The translations under genes and the position numbers were made by a program. A DNA stretch of 64,000 bases from Candidatus Hydrogenedentota bacterium (GTDB lineage: Bacteria; Hydrogenedentota; Hydrogenedentia; Hydrogenedentales; SLHB01). A model generated the notes under the pieces. The model searched no databases. It was not told the origin of the DNA and saw nothing but the letters and a program-made list of their open reading frames with translations. Within the stretch, counting starts at the first letter, position 1. Every line of letters starts with the position of its first letter. The stretch spans positions 137,678 through 201,677 of the forward strand of contig JABWCD010000005.1 in the NCBI GenBank assembly GCA_013359265.1, read 5' to 3'. Of this stretch, positions 27,310 through 35,560 are shown piece by piece.

Positions 27310-28509
27310 CTAATGCGCGCCCAACAACCACTCGAATTCGATGCGTGTCCCCGCCTCGACTGACCCAACGCCGGGCTCGAACCGCAGGAGGGCGTTCGCA
27401 GTCGCCGCCGCGTACATGTCCGCGGAGCCGCGCCCCACCAGCGGCGTAACGCGCCACGCTGCGTCGCGATGCTCCGCGCGCGCCAACTGGAACAGCGTGC
27501 GGGGACCTTTCACTGTAAACGAAGCGGCCAGTACGCCCTCGATTCGCGGGGGTACAGGGTCGCAGTGCATGAACTTTCGCAGCGCGGGAGCAACGTAACG
27601 GTGGAACCCGAGATGGCACGACAACGGATTGCCCGGCAATCCGAAAATCAACTGCTTATCGCGTGTCGCAAAGAAGATGGGTTTACCGGGGCGCTGCGTA
27701 ACCTTGTGAAAGACCGGCGTCGCGCCGAACTCGCACAGCGCATCGGGTACGCTGTCGTACTTTCCCGCTGACACCGCCCCCGTGAGGACGATGAAATCCG
27801 TGTCAGCGGCTCGCGCTAATGCCGTGCGCAATTCGTCCATCGTGTCCTTTGCATGAATGACGAGCGTGGGGGAGACGCCCAGCGCCTGCGCCATCGCCGT
27901 CAGCATTGGCCCGTTTGAATTGCGAATCTGCGACGGTCCCGGAGTCTCGTTCGGTGGTACCAATTCGTCCCCTGTCGTAATGATCGCGAGGCGCGGCGTT
28001 GAATACGCCAACACGGATTCGATGCCAAATGTAACTATCGACGCAAGTGCAAGCGGGGTTATTGTGTCGCCCACACGCAAGACGGTCGCGCCTTTCGCAC
28101 ACTCCGTGCCCCGACGTGTAATGTTCTGACCAATCGTGATTTCGCGTGGAAGTGTGACCGCATCGCCCTCGCGCGTCACGTCTTCCTTCGGGACCACCGC
28201 TTCCGTTCCGGCGGGACACGGCGCCCCCGTCATGATCTCGATGGCCGTTCCGGCAACTAGAACACCCGCTACTGTGCCGCCTGCCGCAACCTCACCTGCA
28301 ACGCGGACCCGTTCTCCGGCGTCTGCAACGCATACGCAATAGCCGTCCATCATTGAACGATCAAACGGGGGATAGTCCGCGTCGGCGGCTATGTCCTCCG
28401 CAACTGTCCACCCTACGGCCGCGTGGACCGAATTTCGGCGGGGACCCATGGGAGCTGAATGATGGAGCACGAGTGCCAGGGCGTTATCGGGATCGATTAG
28501 GGTGCGCAT
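27310..28509 (-). CDS. moeA: Molybdopterin molybdenumtransferase MoeA
   Basis: Encodes 399 residues, the usual MoeA length. Domain order matches the family: an N-terminal part with DADYPPFDRSMMDGYCV, the beta-rich domain with EIMTGAPCPAGTEAVVPKED, and the MoaB/Mog-like domain with RLAIITTGDELVPPNETPGPSQIRNSNG. The loop usually written TSGGVSMGDYD is TGAVSAGKYDSV here, so the second Gly and an acidic residue are changed. QRPGKPIFFA and FGLPGNPLSC are intact. It inserts molybdate into adenylated molybdopterin, implying molybdo-enzymes in this organism. No other cofactor genes are nearby; its direct neighbour is a toxin-antitoxin pair. Confidence 0.92.
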   Translation of the reverse strand: MRTLIDPDNALALVLHHSAPMGPRRNSVHAAVGWTVAEDIAADADYPPFDRSMMDGYCVCVADAGERVRVAGEVAAGGTVAGVLVAGTAIEIMTGAPCPAGTEAVVPKEDVTREGDAVTLPREITIGQNITRRGTECAKGATVLRVGDTITPLALASIVTFGIESVLAYSTPRLAIITTGDELVPPNETPGPSQIRNSNGPMLTAMAQALGVSPTLVIHAKDTMDELRTALARAADTDFIVLTGAVSAGKYDSVPDALCEFGATPVFHKVTQRPGKPIFFATRDKQLIFGLPGNPLSCHLGFHRYVAPALRKFMHCDPVPPRIEGVLAASFTVKGPRTLFQLARAEHRDAAWRVTPLVGRGSADMYAAATANALLRFEPGVGSVEAGTRIEFEWLLGAH

Positions 28510-28514
28510 CGAGT

Positions 28515-28856
28515 CTAGTTGTCTGAACTGCTTGCCAATTCAGACAATACTATCGACTTAAGTTGGGGCAAATCGTTCTCCACTATTTGCCATATGATTT
28601 CCAGGTCTACATGCATGTACCGATGGATCAAATGGTCGCGAAGTGCGCCAATGCGGCGCCACGGTATCTCTGAGTGACGGTTCTTCACCTCGGCAGACAG
28701 GCGTTTGGACGCTTCACCGATAATCTCGAACTGGCGAATAGACGCATCTTGCACGTGCGGCGTATTCTTGAAAACCTCGCGTCCATCGGCCGTGTAGGAC
28801 TCGATCCGCGTTATGGCGTCGCGGATATGTTCGAGATACAGCCGGTCGTTCGTCAA
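28515..28856 (-). CDS. hepT: HepT-type toxin (HEPN, DUF86)
   Basis: Encodes 113 residues, starting with TTG that overlaps the stop of the upstream mntA. The HEPN fold has the signature R-x4-H-x-Y as RDHLIHRY near residue 73-80, the RNase/AMPylation-acceptor motif of HepT. IRQFEIIGEASKRLS and HIRDAITRIESYT are other conserved helices. In the HepT-MntA (type VII) system the HEPN toxin is an RNase that MntA inactivates by AMPylating the tyrosine. The moeA gene begins five bases after its stop. Confidence 0.9.
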   Translation of the reverse strand: MTNDRLYLEHIRDAITRIESYTADGREVFKNTPHVQDASIRQFEIIGEASKRLSAEVKNRHSEIPWRRIGALRDHLIHRYMHVDLEIIWQIVENDLPQLKSIVLSELASSSDN

Positions 28857-29152
28857 AGAACCACGGCCTCACGCAACACCTGTCCGCGCATGTACGGACT
28901 TAGGCCTGCCGCAGTCAGCACGTCCACATGAACCCGCAGTTCATCTTCCAAATCCTGCTCTATCGCGATCAAGTCCACTAGGCTGCGCCCCGGTTCCATG
29001 TCGACGAGAATATCGATGTCGCTTTCCGGAGTCGCCTTCCCCGATACTACCGAGCCAAATACCCGGACATTGCGGGCGCCATATCTGGCCGTCACGCGCA
29101 ATATCGTGTCGCGCTGCGCGTTCGTGAGCGCGATTCCAGTTGCGATTCCCAA
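28853..29152 (-). CDS. mntA: MntA-type minimal nucleotidyltransferase antitoxin
   Basis: Encodes 99 residues from a TTG at 29152, chosen because AGGAG lies eight bases upstream. The polymerase-beta-like catalytic motif GS-x10-DxD is exact: GSVVSGKATPESDID near residues 28-42, followed by ILVDMEPGRSLVDLI and VDVLTAAGLSPYMR. It should AMPylate the HepT toxin encoded next (stop and start overlap as TTGA). It starts eleven bases after the DUF1501 stop, so the pair sits inside a leftward run with unrelated functions. Confidence 0.9.
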   Translation of the reverse strand: MGIATGIALTNAQRDTILRVTARYGARNVRVFGSVVSGKATPESDIDILVDMEPGRSLVDLIAIEQDLEDELRVHVDVLTAAGLSPYMRGQVLREAVVL

Positions 29153-29163
29153 GGGGAACACTC

Positions 29164-30585
29164 CTACGCGAACAATTCCATAATCGGCACGCCCTTCGCA
29201 TCTTTGGTGACGTAGAACGGACGGTCTTCGATCGTATAGCCGAGGTTCGGGGGGATTCCCATCGCGTGGTACATCGTCGCGTGCAGATCGGTTGTCGATA
29301 TAGGGTTCTCGATCGAGCCGCACGGCCGTTCGTCCGCTGTCTTCCCGTAGAGGAAGCCCTTCTTGATGCCGCCGCCGAAGAGCACGACGGAACCCGCGTC
29401 CGTGAAGTGCCGGTGCATGCCGTAGTGTTTCATCTCCGTGATAATCGGCGGCACTTCCACCTGGTTCTTCACCGGCGCGCCCGGCTTGCCCTCGGTCAAC
29501 ATGTCGCGGCTGAATTCGGTCGCGATTACGATGAGGGTGCGGTCGAGCAGGCCGCGCTCTTCGAGGTCGAGCACCAACTGCGTCACGGGCGCGTCGATCA
29601 TCTTTTTCAGATCGACCATGCGCGTGTGGCCGTCCTCGTGCGTGTCCCAATACTTGAACGGAATGTATTCTGACGTCACTTCGATGAACCGCGCGCCTGC
29701 CTCGGTCAACCGCCGCGCGAGCAAACAGCCCAACCCAAACTTGCCGGTGTTGTACTTGTCGTACGATTCCTTCGGTTCGAGCGACAGGTCGAACGCCTTG
29801 GCCGCGGGCGACGTAAGCAACCGGTGTGCGTTCTCGATCGAGCGCAGCATCGAATCCTTTTGATACCCGCTGGCGATGTCCCCCAGCGGGCTTTCTTCCA
29901 TTAACTGTTTGTATGCGGCGTGACGCGCCTGGAAGCGCTCCTGCGTCATGCCCGCGGGCGGCTGGACGCTGGCCTGCGCCGTTTCCGGGTTCGGAACGAA
30001 GAACGGTCCGAATTCGCTGCCAAGGAACCCCGCCGTATGGAACGCCTTCAGCTCTTCGCCTTCGCCATTGTCGAACCCCTGGCCGATGTCGATGAACGCC
30101 GGCACGTCCGGGTTTCGCGGGCCGAGCGCCTTCGCGATCATCGAACCGATGTGCGGCGCGGCGACAGACAGTGGCGGCTCGTAGCCGGTGTGCCAGTGGT
30201 ACTGGTGGCGCGAATGGAGAATGAACCCGAGGTCCGCGGCCTTGTAGGTACGGATCAGCGTGCCGCGATCCATGATGCCGCCGATTCTCTCGAGTCCTTC
30301 AGATATCTTGATGTTATCGACGGCGGTGTCGATCGCCGGGAACGTGCTCAGCACCCGATCGGGATTGAGGTCCTTCTCGTAAGGCGTGTAGCGTTTTGGA
30401 TCGAACGTCTCCGTGCTCGCCATGCCGCCGCCCATCCACAACACGATCATCGTGTCCGCCGTGCCGTGGAACGGCTTTCCGTATTCGTCCGCCAAGACTC
30501 GTCGTGGCGCGCTCGCGGCCAGCGCGCCCAACGTCGCGGCGCTCGCGGTTTTGATGAAATCCCGGCGGTTCAGATTGGTTCGCAT
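29164..30585 (-). CDS. Tat-exported DUF1501 protein
   Basis: Encodes 473 residues with a Tat signal at the start (NRRDFIKTASAATLGALAAS). The family core is visible: TMIVLWMGGGMASTETFDPK, the RHQYHWHTGYEPP segment, LGCLLARRLTEAGARFIEVT, LVLDLEERGLLDRTLIVIATEFSRD, and FGGGIKKGFLYGKTADE. DUF1501 has an alkaline-phosphatase/sulfatase-like fold and is abundant in planctomycetes next to DUF1549/DUF1553 proteins, as it is here. It is thought to act in the periplasm, but the substrate is not known. The GTDE-like motif is present as ATEFSRD. Confidence 0.93.
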   Translation of the reverse strand: MRTNLNRRDFIKTASAATLGALAASAPRRVLADEYGKPFHGTADTMIVLWMGGGMASTETFDPKRYTPYEKDLNPDRVLSTFPAIDTAVDNIKISEGLERIGGIMDRGTLIRTYKAADLGFILHSRHQYHWHTGYEPPLSVAAPHIGSMIAKALGPRNPDVPAFIDIGQGFDNGEGEELKAFHTAGFLGSEFGPFFVPNPETAQASVQPPAGMTQERFQARHAAYKQLMEESPLGDIASGYQKDSMLRSIENAHRLLTSPAAKAFDLSLEPKESYDKYNTGKFGLGCLLARRLTEAGARFIEVTSEYIPFKYWDTHEDGHTRMVDLKKMIDAPVTQLVLDLEERGLLDRTLIVIATEFSRDMLTEGKPGAPVKNQVEVPPIITEMKHYGMHRHFTDAGSVVLFGGGIKKGFLYGKTADERPCGSIENPISTTDLHATMYHAMGIPPNLGYTIEDRPFYVTKDAKGVPIMELFA

Positions 30586-30603
30586 TGTGCAATCCTCATT
30601 GAC

Positions 30604-30741
30604 CTAGTCTGTCAAAAAGATTCCGATGAAAACTATGTATCCGAGCAGCAAGCAGGTCGACCAAGCGAGAACAATAAACACGTAGTAAATGGACAAGAGA
30701 GCTGTGCGAAAAATGAGCCTCGTTCTAATGGTTGCGTCCAC
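30604..30741 (-). CDS. Single-span small membrane protein in DUF1501/DUF1549 operon
   Basis: A 45-residue gene. It starts GTG at 30741 with AAGGA eight bases upstream and ends TAG at 30606. The protein begins MDATIRTRLIFRTALL and continues SIYYVFIVLAWSTCLLLG, YIVFIGIFLTD: a basic N-terminus and one long or two short hydrophobic segments. It begins 19 bases after the stop of the DUF1549/1553 gene and ends 18 bases before the DUF1501 start, so it is probably co-transcribed with both. No family is recognised. It may be a membrane tether or assembly factor for the pair; that is inference. Confidence 0.6.
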   Translation of the reverse strand: MDATIRTRLIFRTALLSIYYVFIVLAWSTCLLLGYIVFIGIFLTD

Positions 30742-30760
30742 AATGAATGTCCTTGCGCCT

Positions 30761-32707
30761 CTAGTATATCAGTTGGAACTCCGGCAGCATCGTCAATGCC
30801 CAAAGAAAATCGGCCACCCCTTGCGTCGTCGGTGGATTGCCGATGATTCCGGCAGCGATCGCCCTTTCCTTCTCCGTCGCATCCCGTTGCAGGGCTTGCT
30901 TATACAGCGCGCTTACCAACGCTTCGACCGACTCCGGCGTTGCTGCCACAAGGCTGGCCGCACCCTTGTCTAAAAACGCAGCCAAGGTCTGGCCGTTGGT
31001 CAACTCCACCGCCTCAAGCGGCGTTGCTACGGACTGGCGCCGTGACGTGACCTGCTCGCGGTTCGGCCTACCCATCGCGCGGGTCAACGGGTCCGACGGC
31101 ACACGCCATGCGCGAACCTGTGGCGGCGGGGCAGGTTCGTCCTTTTTTCGCGGGCGCTCGGGCACGTTAAACTTCGGATCGGACTGCCAGGTGCCTGTCA
31201 CCATCGCGATGGCGTCAAGGAACTGCTCCGCGTTCATGCGCCGCACTTCCGGCCCCTTGAACGCATACTCTTTCACATCCTCCGGCGTGCTCACCGAAGG
31301 CAACCGATAGGCGTGAGATTTCAGAATGAGCGCCATCGTGTGTTTCACGTTGTACCCGTTGTTGATGAGGTCACTGGCGAGCCAGTCGAGCAGTTCCGGG
31401 TTCCACGGTTTGTTTTCGATTTTATCCGGCGGTTCGACTAATCCCAGCCCCATGAACTTCGCCCAAATCCGGTTCACGATCGTGCGCGTAAAAAAGCCGT
31501 TGCCTTCGCTCGTGACAATCCGCGCGAGTTGCGCCTGACGTCCTGTCTTCGATCGCGACGGATCGATTGCGCCGGCTTCTTCCCACAGGAACTTGATTTG
31601 CGCTTCCTTACCCTGCGGCACGTCGCACCGCACCAGTTCGAGCGGCTCGTCGGAAAAGACCGACGCCATGCCGTACGAGTCCACCAGCTTCCAATGGTCG
31701 ATGAAACTGTCATGGCACGACGCGCACTTGAGGTTTACGCCCATGAACACCTGCGACACCGTATTCGCTGCCTGAATGGGCGGGCGCATGGCCGCTGCCG
31801 TCACCCCGCGCCACACGATGCCGTTCACGAACCCCTCGCTCTCGGGCGTCGGATTGATCAACTGCGCCGCGAACTGATCGTAGGGCATATTCTGATACAG
31901 CGCGTCGAACAGCCACTGTGTGATCTGCTTGCGCCCGCCGTCGATATATCCCGTCCCCGTGAAATCGTTCCGCAGGTGATCGTTCCAAAAGGTCATCCAA
32001 TTCTCGGCATACCCGAGGTTATCGGCGAGCAGTTTGTCTACCAGCTTCGCATGCTTGTCCGCCGCCGTATCGGCGATGAAGGCGTCCAATTCCAGCGCGG
32101 TCGGCAACAATCCTATTGTGTCGAGATAGACCCGCCGCGCGAATGCCGCGTCCGACACGGGCGCGGGCCAGGAAATGGAGTTTGCGGCAAAATACGAATC
32201 GATGAGTCGGTCAACCGGATTCGTGATCCCCGCCGCCTCGTTCGCGGGCGGCAACTCTACGTGCGCAAGATTCAGCGACGGCTTGTACGCCGCGTCGGCG
32301 GGCGCCACGTCGTACCACTTCACCCCTTGATCGATCCACGCCCGCAGCAACGCGACCTGTTCGTCGCTTAGCCGCTCGCCTTTCGGCGGCATCACCGCGT
32401 CGGGATCGAGACCGGCCACCAGTTTTATTAGCACGCTCTCGGGGCTGTTACCTTCAACAACAACCGGCCCGTTCTCGCTCCCCTTGAGCAACGCCTCGCG
32501 CGAATCCATCGAGAAGCCGCCCTTGGCCTTCCCCTGCATGTGGCAGTCTGCGCACCGCTCGGCGAGGATTGTGTGGATGTCCTGCCCGAAATCGATGACC
32601 TTTTTTGCCGGTTCCGGCAGCGGCGCCGGCGGCTGCGCGAACGCAATAGCTGCTACAAAACACGACAGCGCGCAGGCGCTGCGCCACGTTGAAGTATTCT
32701 CCGCCAT
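30761..32707 (-). CDS. DUF1549/DUF1553 protein with N-terminal cytochrome c domain (PSD1 type)
   Basis: Encodes 648 residues from the ATG at 32707 with a signal peptide (STWRSACALSCFVAAIAFA). The PSCyt1 domain has CADCHMQ heme-binding CxxCH near residue 50 and VMPPKGERLS with the distal methionine. DUF1549 follows (PVDRLIDSYFA, AFARRVYLDTIGLLPTALELDAF, VFMGVNLKCASCHDSF with a second CxxCH). Then DUF1553 with RTIVNRIWAKFMGLGLVEPPD and YALFR-like ends. These large periplasmic proteins are hallmarks of planctomycete-type genomes and pair with DUF1501; the function is unknown, probably redox-linked polymer processing. Confidence 0.93.
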   Translation of the reverse strand: MAENTSTWRSACALSCFVAAIAFAQPPAPLPEPAKKVIDFGQDIHTILAERCADCHMQGKAKGGFSMDSREALLKGSENGPVVVEGNSPESVLIKLVAGLDPDAVMPPKGERLSDEQVALLRAWIDQGVKWYDVAPADAAYKPSLNLAHVELPPANEAAGITNPVDRLIDSYFAANSISWPAPVSDAAFARRVYLDTIGLLPTALELDAFIADTAADKHAKLVDKLLADNLGYAENWMTFWNDHLRNDFTGTGYIDGGRKQITQWLFDALYQNMPYDQFAAQLINPTPESEGFVNGIVWRGVTAAAMRPPIQAANTVSQVFMGVNLKCASCHDSFIDHWKLVDSYGMASVFSDEPLELVRCDVPQGKEAQIKFLWEEAGAIDPSRSKTGRQAQLARIVTSEGNGFFTRTIVNRIWAKFMGLGLVEPPDKIENKPWNPELLDWLASDLINNGYNVKHTMALILKSHAYRLPSVSTPEDVKEYAFKGPEVRRMNAEQFLDAIAMVTGTWQSDPKFNVPERPRKKDEPAPPPQVRAWRVPSDPLTRAMGRPNREQVTSRRQSVATPLEAVELTNGQTLAAFLDKGAASLVAATPESVEALVSALYKQALQRDATEKERAIAAGIIGNPPTTQGVADFLWALTMLPEFQLIY

Positions 32708-32805
32708 TTTCCGTCGTTTACTCCGCCGTTTTTCCTTGCCGCACATAATAACAGAGCGGCCCCGTTTTACAACGTGGACCGCCGCAACACAGACTATAGA
32801 ATCGA

Positions 32806-33639
32806 CTAATTCTGGATCTTCTTAAGCACGTAGAATTTCGGGGCCATACCTCCGTTGACTACATCGCCGTTCAGCCACGGCAAGAACAAGTAAGTGCCAC
32901 CGTCCTGCGTTCGCACCGCGTACTGGCACTTAACTCTTGCCGCAATTTCCGTGATCCAGCCCGGCTCCCACGCGAAGGACGAGCGCTCGCCATTCATCGA
33001 CATCGTTCCGTGATCGAAGAAGCTTAGCTCACGCACGAAAAAGTCCAACGTCGACTGGCGTTCACCGGGTCGAAAGTCGTCGATATTCGAGACGAAATCC
33101 ACCGTGCTCCAGTGCCCTAGCAGAGACGTTGTGTCCACGTCGAATCCCAACGATATGACGCGGAACTCGGTGGCGCCGTTCGCCGTAGCCGATTGTTGCC
33201 GCGTGACCGCTACCGGCTGCGGAACCACGGCCTTATTCTGGATCGTTGCGCGAGTGCCCAATTTATAATCGTTCTGGGTTACGAGACCTGCACCCACATA
33301 GACCCCTTCAAGCAGGAGCAGGGCGCCCAGTGCCGCGAACCCTGCGTACATCCACGCCATCCTCCTGTGCCGGGTTGGCGGCGCCGGGGGAGGTATTTCC
33401 GGCACTGGCGCGTCCTCCGCCAAGCGTGCCGCGAGCCTGTCCGCATGACGGTCGAAACCACTTAGGCGCAGTCCATCGAGCACGTGTCGCGCCCGGCTCA
33501 TGCGGCCTAATGCCGCATAACACAAACCCTTGTTTAGTTCCACTTCGGGCGTGACTTCCCCGCAGGATTCCAATTCGCGGAGCGCCTGTTCGTAATGGCC
33601 TGCGTGGATGAGTGATTGGGCAAAATTCAACGTGGCCAT
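32806..33639 (-). CDS. Membrane protein with short TPR-like N-terminus
   Basis: Encodes 277 residues. Residues ~1-65 form TPR-like helices (FAQSLIHAGHYEQALRELES, NKGLCYAALGRMSRARHVL). A proline-rich stretch and a single membrane helix follow (MAWMYAGFAALGALLLLEGVY, ~95-117). The remaining ~150 residues should lie outside and are beta-rich (FRVISLGFDVDTTSLLGHW, GTYLFLPWLNGDVV). No named family is recognised. It has its own promoter region shared back-to-back with the LIM-like gene 370 bases away. Confidence 0.6.
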   Translation of the reverse strand: MATLNFAQSLIHAGHYEQALRELESCGEVTPEVELNKGLCYAALGRMSRARHVLDGLRLSGFDRHADRLAARLAEDAPVPEIPPPAPPTRHRRMAWMYAGFAALGALLLLEGVYVGAGLVTQNDYKLGTRATIQNKAVVPQPVAVTRQQSATANGATEFRVISLGFDVDTTSLLGHWSTVDFVSNIDDFRPGERQSTLDFFVRELSFFDHGTMSMNGERSSFAWEPGWITEIAARVKCQYAVRTQDGGTYLFLPWLNGDVVNGGMAPKFYVLKKIQN

Positions 33640-33908
33640 GGCCCTGGTCCCCCTTGGAATATGGCCCCTCGCTTGGCGAGCCTTCTCCCCCGGCCGCCAG
33701 CGGGTCTCGACCTCTAGTATAAACCAAGGCGTGTTCGATGCATAGACCGATTTGTCCGCCGGGCTGGCAGACCACTGGCGAAGAGGCCTTTTCAGGTATT
33801 CTCACTCGATATTCGCGCGGACCGAAAATATGAATTATTCATGGTGGTTTATGTTAAATATATGATTTCATTAGGTTTAGGAATTGTTCTATATTGACAA
33901 AATAAAAG

Positions 33909-33937
33909 TTGATTTATCTGAATTGTTCTGGTATAAG
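33909..33937 (+). promoter_or_regulatory. Sigma70-type promoter with extended -10 for LIM-like gene
   Basis: TTGATT at 33909-33914, a 17-base spacer, then TATAAG at 33932-33937 preceded by TGG, which makes an extended -10. It lies about 70 bases before the 34008 start. A TTGACA at 33894-33899 lies just upstream but has no good partner at the right distance. Confidence 0.5.
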
Positions 33938-33963
33938 TTGCGAGTTTAGTCTTTGGTTCAAAC

Positions 33964-33979
33964 CGTGAATAAATTCACG
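33964..33979. promoter_or_regulatory. Inverted repeat upstream of LIM-like gene
   Basis: CGTGAAT-AA-ATTCACG, perfect 7-bp arms, between the promoter and the ribosome site of the gene at 34008. The position downstream of the -10 box fits an operator; the 2-base centre is too short for an RNA hairpin loop. Confidence 0.45.
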
Positions 33980-34007
33980 ATTACAGTAGAAAGGAGGTGT
34001 TAACACC

Positions 34008-34145
34008 ATGAATTGCTGTGCGTTGTGCAACGAGCCCATTGACGAGATCGACTTTGAGGTGAGCAGCGTCGAAGTTATCAACGGGGAGTACTGGCATGCA
34101 GACTGCTTCGCCGAATACTTCAGCGAGGTTCTCGAGAAGGTCTAA
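34008..34145 (+). CDS. LIM-like single zinc-finger mini-protein
   Basis: A 45-residue gene with a strong AAAGGAGGTG ribosome site. The protein begins MNCCALCNEPID and ends with EYWHADCFAEYFSEVLEKV. C4-x2-C7, a 22-residue gap, then H30-x2-C33 inside WHADCF reproduces the first half of a LIM zinc finger, including the W-H-x-x-C-F hallmark. It should bind one zinc ion and act as a small protein- or nucleic-acid-binding module; the partner is unknown. It has its own promoter, an inverted repeat in the leader and a terminator behind it, so it forms a complete single-gene unit. Confidence 0.75.
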   Translation: MNCCALCNEPIDEIDFEVSSVEVINGEYWHADCFAEYFSEVLEKV

Positions 34146-34168
34146 TCCACATCGGAAGCTCGGGTAAG

Positions 34169-34210
34169 ACGCCGAACGCGCCCCATGCGCAAGTAGGCGT
34201 TTTCTCTTTT
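34169..34210 (+). terminator. Rho-independent terminator after LIM-like gene
   Basis: Outer stem ACGCC/GGCGT with an inner GCGC/GCGC stem, followed by TTTTCTCTTTT. It starts 24 bases after the stop and isolates the mini-gene from accA. Confidence 0.65.
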
Positions 34211-34293
34211 ATCTCGGCCACTTCACCCGGCCTGGCCGCCGTGATATAGTAAGCCCCTTCCTAGAGCCGGGGACACAAGGCACAGGGAGTTCG

Positions 34294-35256
34294 ATGGATT
34301 TGGCTACCGCACCCAAACGCGACAATACCGCGACCAGTCCGCTCCAGTTTGAGAAACGACTCGTCGAGTTGGAAGGCCTGTTGGCGAAGGCGAAGACCGA
34401 GGACGAGCGAACGACGCTCGCTGCCGAGCTTGAGCGTGAGCGCCAGAGTGTCTCCGCCGACCTGACCCCGTGGCAGCGCGTTGAACTCGCGCGCCACGCA
34501 CAACGCCCTAAAATGCTCGATTACACGTCTCGAATCTTCGAGGATTTCATCGAGCTTCATGGCGACCGCTGTTCCGGAGAGGATACCGCCATGGTCGGGG
34601 GAATCGCCCGCTACAAGGGGCAGTCCGTCATTTTGGTCGGCACACAAAAAGGCACGTCGACCGAAGACAAGATTTACCGAAAATTTGGGATGTCCCACCC
34701 GCAGGGATACCGCAAGGCATTGCGGTTGTTCGAGATGGCGGAGCGCCTGCACCTGCCGATTGTCACGCTCGTTGATACGCCCGCCGCGCACCCGGATCCC
34801 GAAGCCGAAGAGCACGGCCAAGGGCCTGCCATCGCCGCGAACCTTCTGTACCTCATGCGCGTGAAAACTCCGGTGTTCTCTGTCATCCTCGGTGAAGGTG
34901 GGAGCGGCGGCGCGCTAGGCATTGCCGTCGGCGACTGGGTCGCAATGTTCGAGCACGCCATTTACGTAATCTGCCCGCCCGAACGCTGTGCCGAAATCCT
35001 TTGGCGTGACGCGTCGAAAAAGGAGCTCGCCGCAGCCGCGCTTAAGATCACAGCGCACGACCTCAAGTCCCTGGGCGTCATCGATTCGGTCTTGCCCGAG
35101 CCGAAGGGCGGGGCGCACCGGGACCCGGACGGCGCCGCGGCCGCGCTCTCCGCGGAGATCGCCACGTTTCTCGCCAAGGCAGAAGCGGGGGAATGGACAC
35201 CCCAACGACGGCAACAAAAGTTCCGGCGCATGGGGGTATGGAGCGAGGCGTCCTGA
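34294..35256 (+). CDS. accA: Acetyl-CoA carboxylase carboxyltransferase subunit alpha
   Basis: Encodes 320 residues, the usual AccA length, with an AGGGAG ribosome site. An N-terminal coiled region (EKRLVELEGLLAKAKTEDERTTL) is followed by the crotonase-fold core: TPWQRVELARHAQRPKMLDY, ELHGDRCSGEDTAMVGGIARYKGQSVILVG, FGMSHPQGYRKALRLFEMAERLHLPIVTLVDTP, and LGEGGSGGALGIAVGD oxyanion loop. It carries the carboxybiotin side of malonyl-CoA synthesis with AccD, whose gene is not in the window. A DUF167 gene overlaps its 3' end. Confidence 0.97.
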   Translation: MDLATAPKRDNTATSPLQFEKRLVELEGLLAKAKTEDERTTLAAELERERQSVSADLTPWQRVELARHAQRPKMLDYTSRIFEDFIELHGDRCSGEDTAMVGGIARYKGQSVILVGTQKGTSTEDKIYRKFGMSHPQGYRKALRLFEMAERLHLPIVTLVDTPAAHPDPEAEEHGQGPAIAANLLYLMRVKTPVFSVILGEGGSGGALGIAVGDWVAMFEHAIYVICPPERCAEILWRDASKKELAAAALKITAHDLKSLGVIDSVLPEPKGGAHRDPDGAAAALSAEIATFLAKAEAGEWTPQRRQQKFRRMGVWSEAS

Positions 35257-35558
35257 ACAAGCGGCGCAATGCCCCTGACGCCAATGCAACCTCGTGCCGA
35301 ATCACCGTCCGCGTCCAACCGCGGGCATCTCGCAATGGATGTTCCGTGGAGAGTGACGGACGTGTCCGCGTTGCAGTAACCGCTCCCCCCGTCGACAGCG
35401 AAGCCAACGACGCTGTAGTGGCGTTCATTGCAGACTGTCTCGCACTTCCAAAACGATCCGTTCGAGTTGTCGTAGGCGCGAAATCGCGGAACAAGACGAT
35501 TGCCGTCGACGGCTTGGACCTCGATGTGGTCGTTCGCCGCCTTCGCGAGAACGCCTGA
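35238..35558 (+). CDS. DUF167 (YggU-family) protein
   Basis: Encodes 106 residues if the ATG at 35238 is used, overlapping the end of accA; an in-frame ATG at 35193 would add 15. The core ITVRVQPRASRNGCSVESDGRVRVAVTAPPVDSEANDAVVAFIADCLALPKRSVRVVVGAKSRNKTIAV follows the family consensus closely (V-x-P-x-A, AxPVDGxAN, GxxSRxK). The protein is a small alpha/beta fold of unknown function, conserved in many bacteria and often near cell-envelope or tRNA-modification genes. Confidence 0.88.
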   Translation: MERGVLNKRRNAPDANATSCRITVRVQPRASRNGCSVESDGRVRVAVTAPPVDSEANDAVVAFIADCLALPKRSVRVVVGAKSRNKTIAVDGLDLDVVVRRLRENA

Positions 35559-35560
35559 TT

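Larger units (their letters stand above)
33640..34007. other. AT-rich intergenic control region between divergent genes
   Basis: These 368 bases separate two divergent genes. The left part is ordinary high-GC; from about 33830 it becomes strikingly AT-rich, unlike the surrounding DNA. A promoter and an inverted repeat upstream of the LIM-like gene are listed separately. No further gene was found. Confidence 0.6.

Noticed and set aside
28853-29650. Long version (265 residues) of the MntA antitoxin
   Set aside because: The added N-terminus runs through the DUF1501 gene in the wrong frame; the TTG at 29152 has a ribosome site and gives the normal size.
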